Below are positions 5,460 through 6,010 of a DNA stretch of 6,010 bases, piece after piece; position 1 is the first letter of the stretch, and the number at the start of each line of letters is the position of its first letter. The notes beneath the pieces are model-generated. The model did no database searches and was not told the DNA's origin. It was given only the letters and a program-made list of their open reading frames with translations. The DNA is from Alphaproteobacteria bacterium (GTDB lineage Bacteria; Pseudomonadota; Alphaproteobacteria; Acetobacterales; Acetobacteraceae), in assembly GCA_026225015.1 (NCBI GenBank), contig JAMFRY010000161.1:1-6010 (forward strand), written 5' to 3'. The translations under genes were made by a program, and so were the position numbers.

Positions 5460-6010
5460 ATGTCGGATGCGGATATCGTAGCCATCAAACCGGAAATAGC
5501 CGCCCACGCCTTGCTCAATGCGGCGCAATACGAGGCCATGACGGCGCGCGCCGCGGCAGCGCCGGAGGCGTTTTGGGCCGAAGAATGCAAGCGCATCGAC
5601 TGGATCAAACATCCCACCAAGATCAAAAACACCTCCTTCGAGGGCGACGTCTCGATCAAATGGTTCGAGGACGGTACGCTGAACGCCGCCGCCAACTGCC
5701 TGGACCGTCATTTGGCCGAGCGGGGCGAGCAGACCGCGATCATCTGGGAAGGCGACGACCCGAACGATTCCAGGCACGTCACCTATCGGGAGCTGCACGA
5801 AAAAACTTGCCGGCTGGCCAATGCGCTGACCGCGAGCGGCATCAAAAAGGGCGATGTGGTCACCATTTATCTGCCGATGATCGTCGAGGCGGCGGTGGCG
5901 CTGCTGGCCTGCGCGCGGATCGGCGCCGTTCATTCGGTGGTTTTCGGCGGGTTTTCGCCCGATAGCCTGTCCAACCGGATCCAGGACTGCAATTCCGTTG
6001 CCCTGATCAC
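5460..6010 (+). CDS. acs: Acetyl-CoA synthetase, AMP-forming (3' part beyond window)
   Basis: A cytoplasmic enzyme that activates acetate with ATP to acetyl-AMP and then forms acetyl-CoA, allowing growth on, or scavenging of, acetate. The window contains the first 183 residues of a family about 650 long. Residues about 20-80 are the Acs N-terminal domain, with conserved FWAEECKRIDWIK (38-50), NTSFEGDVSIKWFEDGTLN (57-75) and NCLDRHLAERG (79-89). The AMP-binding domain then begins: AIIWEGDDP (93-101), VTYRELH (107-113), IYLPMIVEA (136-144), ACARIGAVHSVVFGGFSPDSL (150-170). The CoA-contacting arginines, nucleotide signature loop and acetylated C-terminal lysine lie outside the window. The start ATG at 5460 is fixed by GGAGG (5449-5453) six bases upstream; the ATG at 5447 is out of frame and overlaps that site. 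The match to the acetyl- rather than propionyl-CoA synthetase branch is strong but rests on the N-terminal part only. Confidence 0.95.
   Translation, partial: MSDADIVAIKPEIAAHALLNAAQYEAMTARAAAAPEAFWAEECKRIDWIKHPTKIKNTSFEGDVSIKWFEDGTLNAAANCLDRHLAERGEQTAIIWEGDDPNDSRHVTYRELHEKTCRLANALTASGIKKGDVVTIYLPMIVEAAVALLACARIGAVHSVVFGGFSPDSLSNRIQDCNSVALI

Noticed and set aside
5201..5933. Minus-strand open frames across the acs upstream region and acs N-terminus
   Set aside because: They overlap unmistakable acs coding sequence on the other strand, and no domain is recognisable in them.
5447..5965. Plus-strand ATG at 5447 opening a 172-codon frame
   Set aside because: It is out of frame with acs, and its ATG overlaps the acs Shine-Dalgarno. 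The acs frame from 5460 carries the conserved motifs.

Overview
This 6 kb window comes from a GC-rich bacterial chromosome. The gene content and protein signatures (a cydDC pair, a bacterial PanC with a GEKDWQQ motif, a proteobacterial AMP-forming acetyl-CoA synthetase) suggest a proteobacterium, most likely an alphaproteobacterium, possibly Rhodospirillales/Acetobacteraceae-like. That placement is inferred from remembered family resemblance and not from a search. Coding is dense and the neighbourhood is largely housekeeping. I see no insertion sequence, CRISPR array, tRNA, rRNA, integrase or obvious phage gene.

Layout. Positions 1-2826 (minus strand) hold cydD followed by cydC, the two halves of an ABC exporter needed for cytochrome bd assembly. 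They are joined by a 4-base GTGA stop/start overlap, and cydC runs off the left edge, truncated just after its Walker A motif. A 71-base divergent gap separates cydD from panC (2898-3722, plus strand), pantothenate synthetase. panC converges on an aldo/keto reductase (4769-3726, minus strand) with only 3 bases between the stop codons. A 159-base AT-rich divergent region (4770-4928) with helically spaced A-tracts and a stem-loop follows. A small gene on the plus strand (4929-5234) encodes a 101-residue protein with a Ser/Ala/Gln-rich first half and a C-terminal segment that reads like the end of FlaG-type proteins. A 225-base gap (5235-5459) then leads to acs (5460 onward, plus strand, truncated by the right edge), acetyl-CoA synthetase.

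How the genes relate. CydDC supports the high-affinity, low-oxygen respiratory oxidase. Acs makes acetyl-CoA from acetate, and PanC makes pantothenate, the precursor of CoA, which Acs consumes. These links are metabolic rather than operonic, because the strand pattern makes at least five separate transcription units. The most informative non-coding signal is upstream of acs. A TGAT-N4-ATCA dyad of the FNR/CRP-family type sits where a class II activator would sit, just upstream of a TTGAAA-N18-AATAAC promoter and a strong Shine-Dalgarno. That suggests oxygen- or carbon-responsive control of acs. I found no convincing previously undescribed multi-gene system. The best candidates for a second look are the small gene, its structured leader, and the acs control region.
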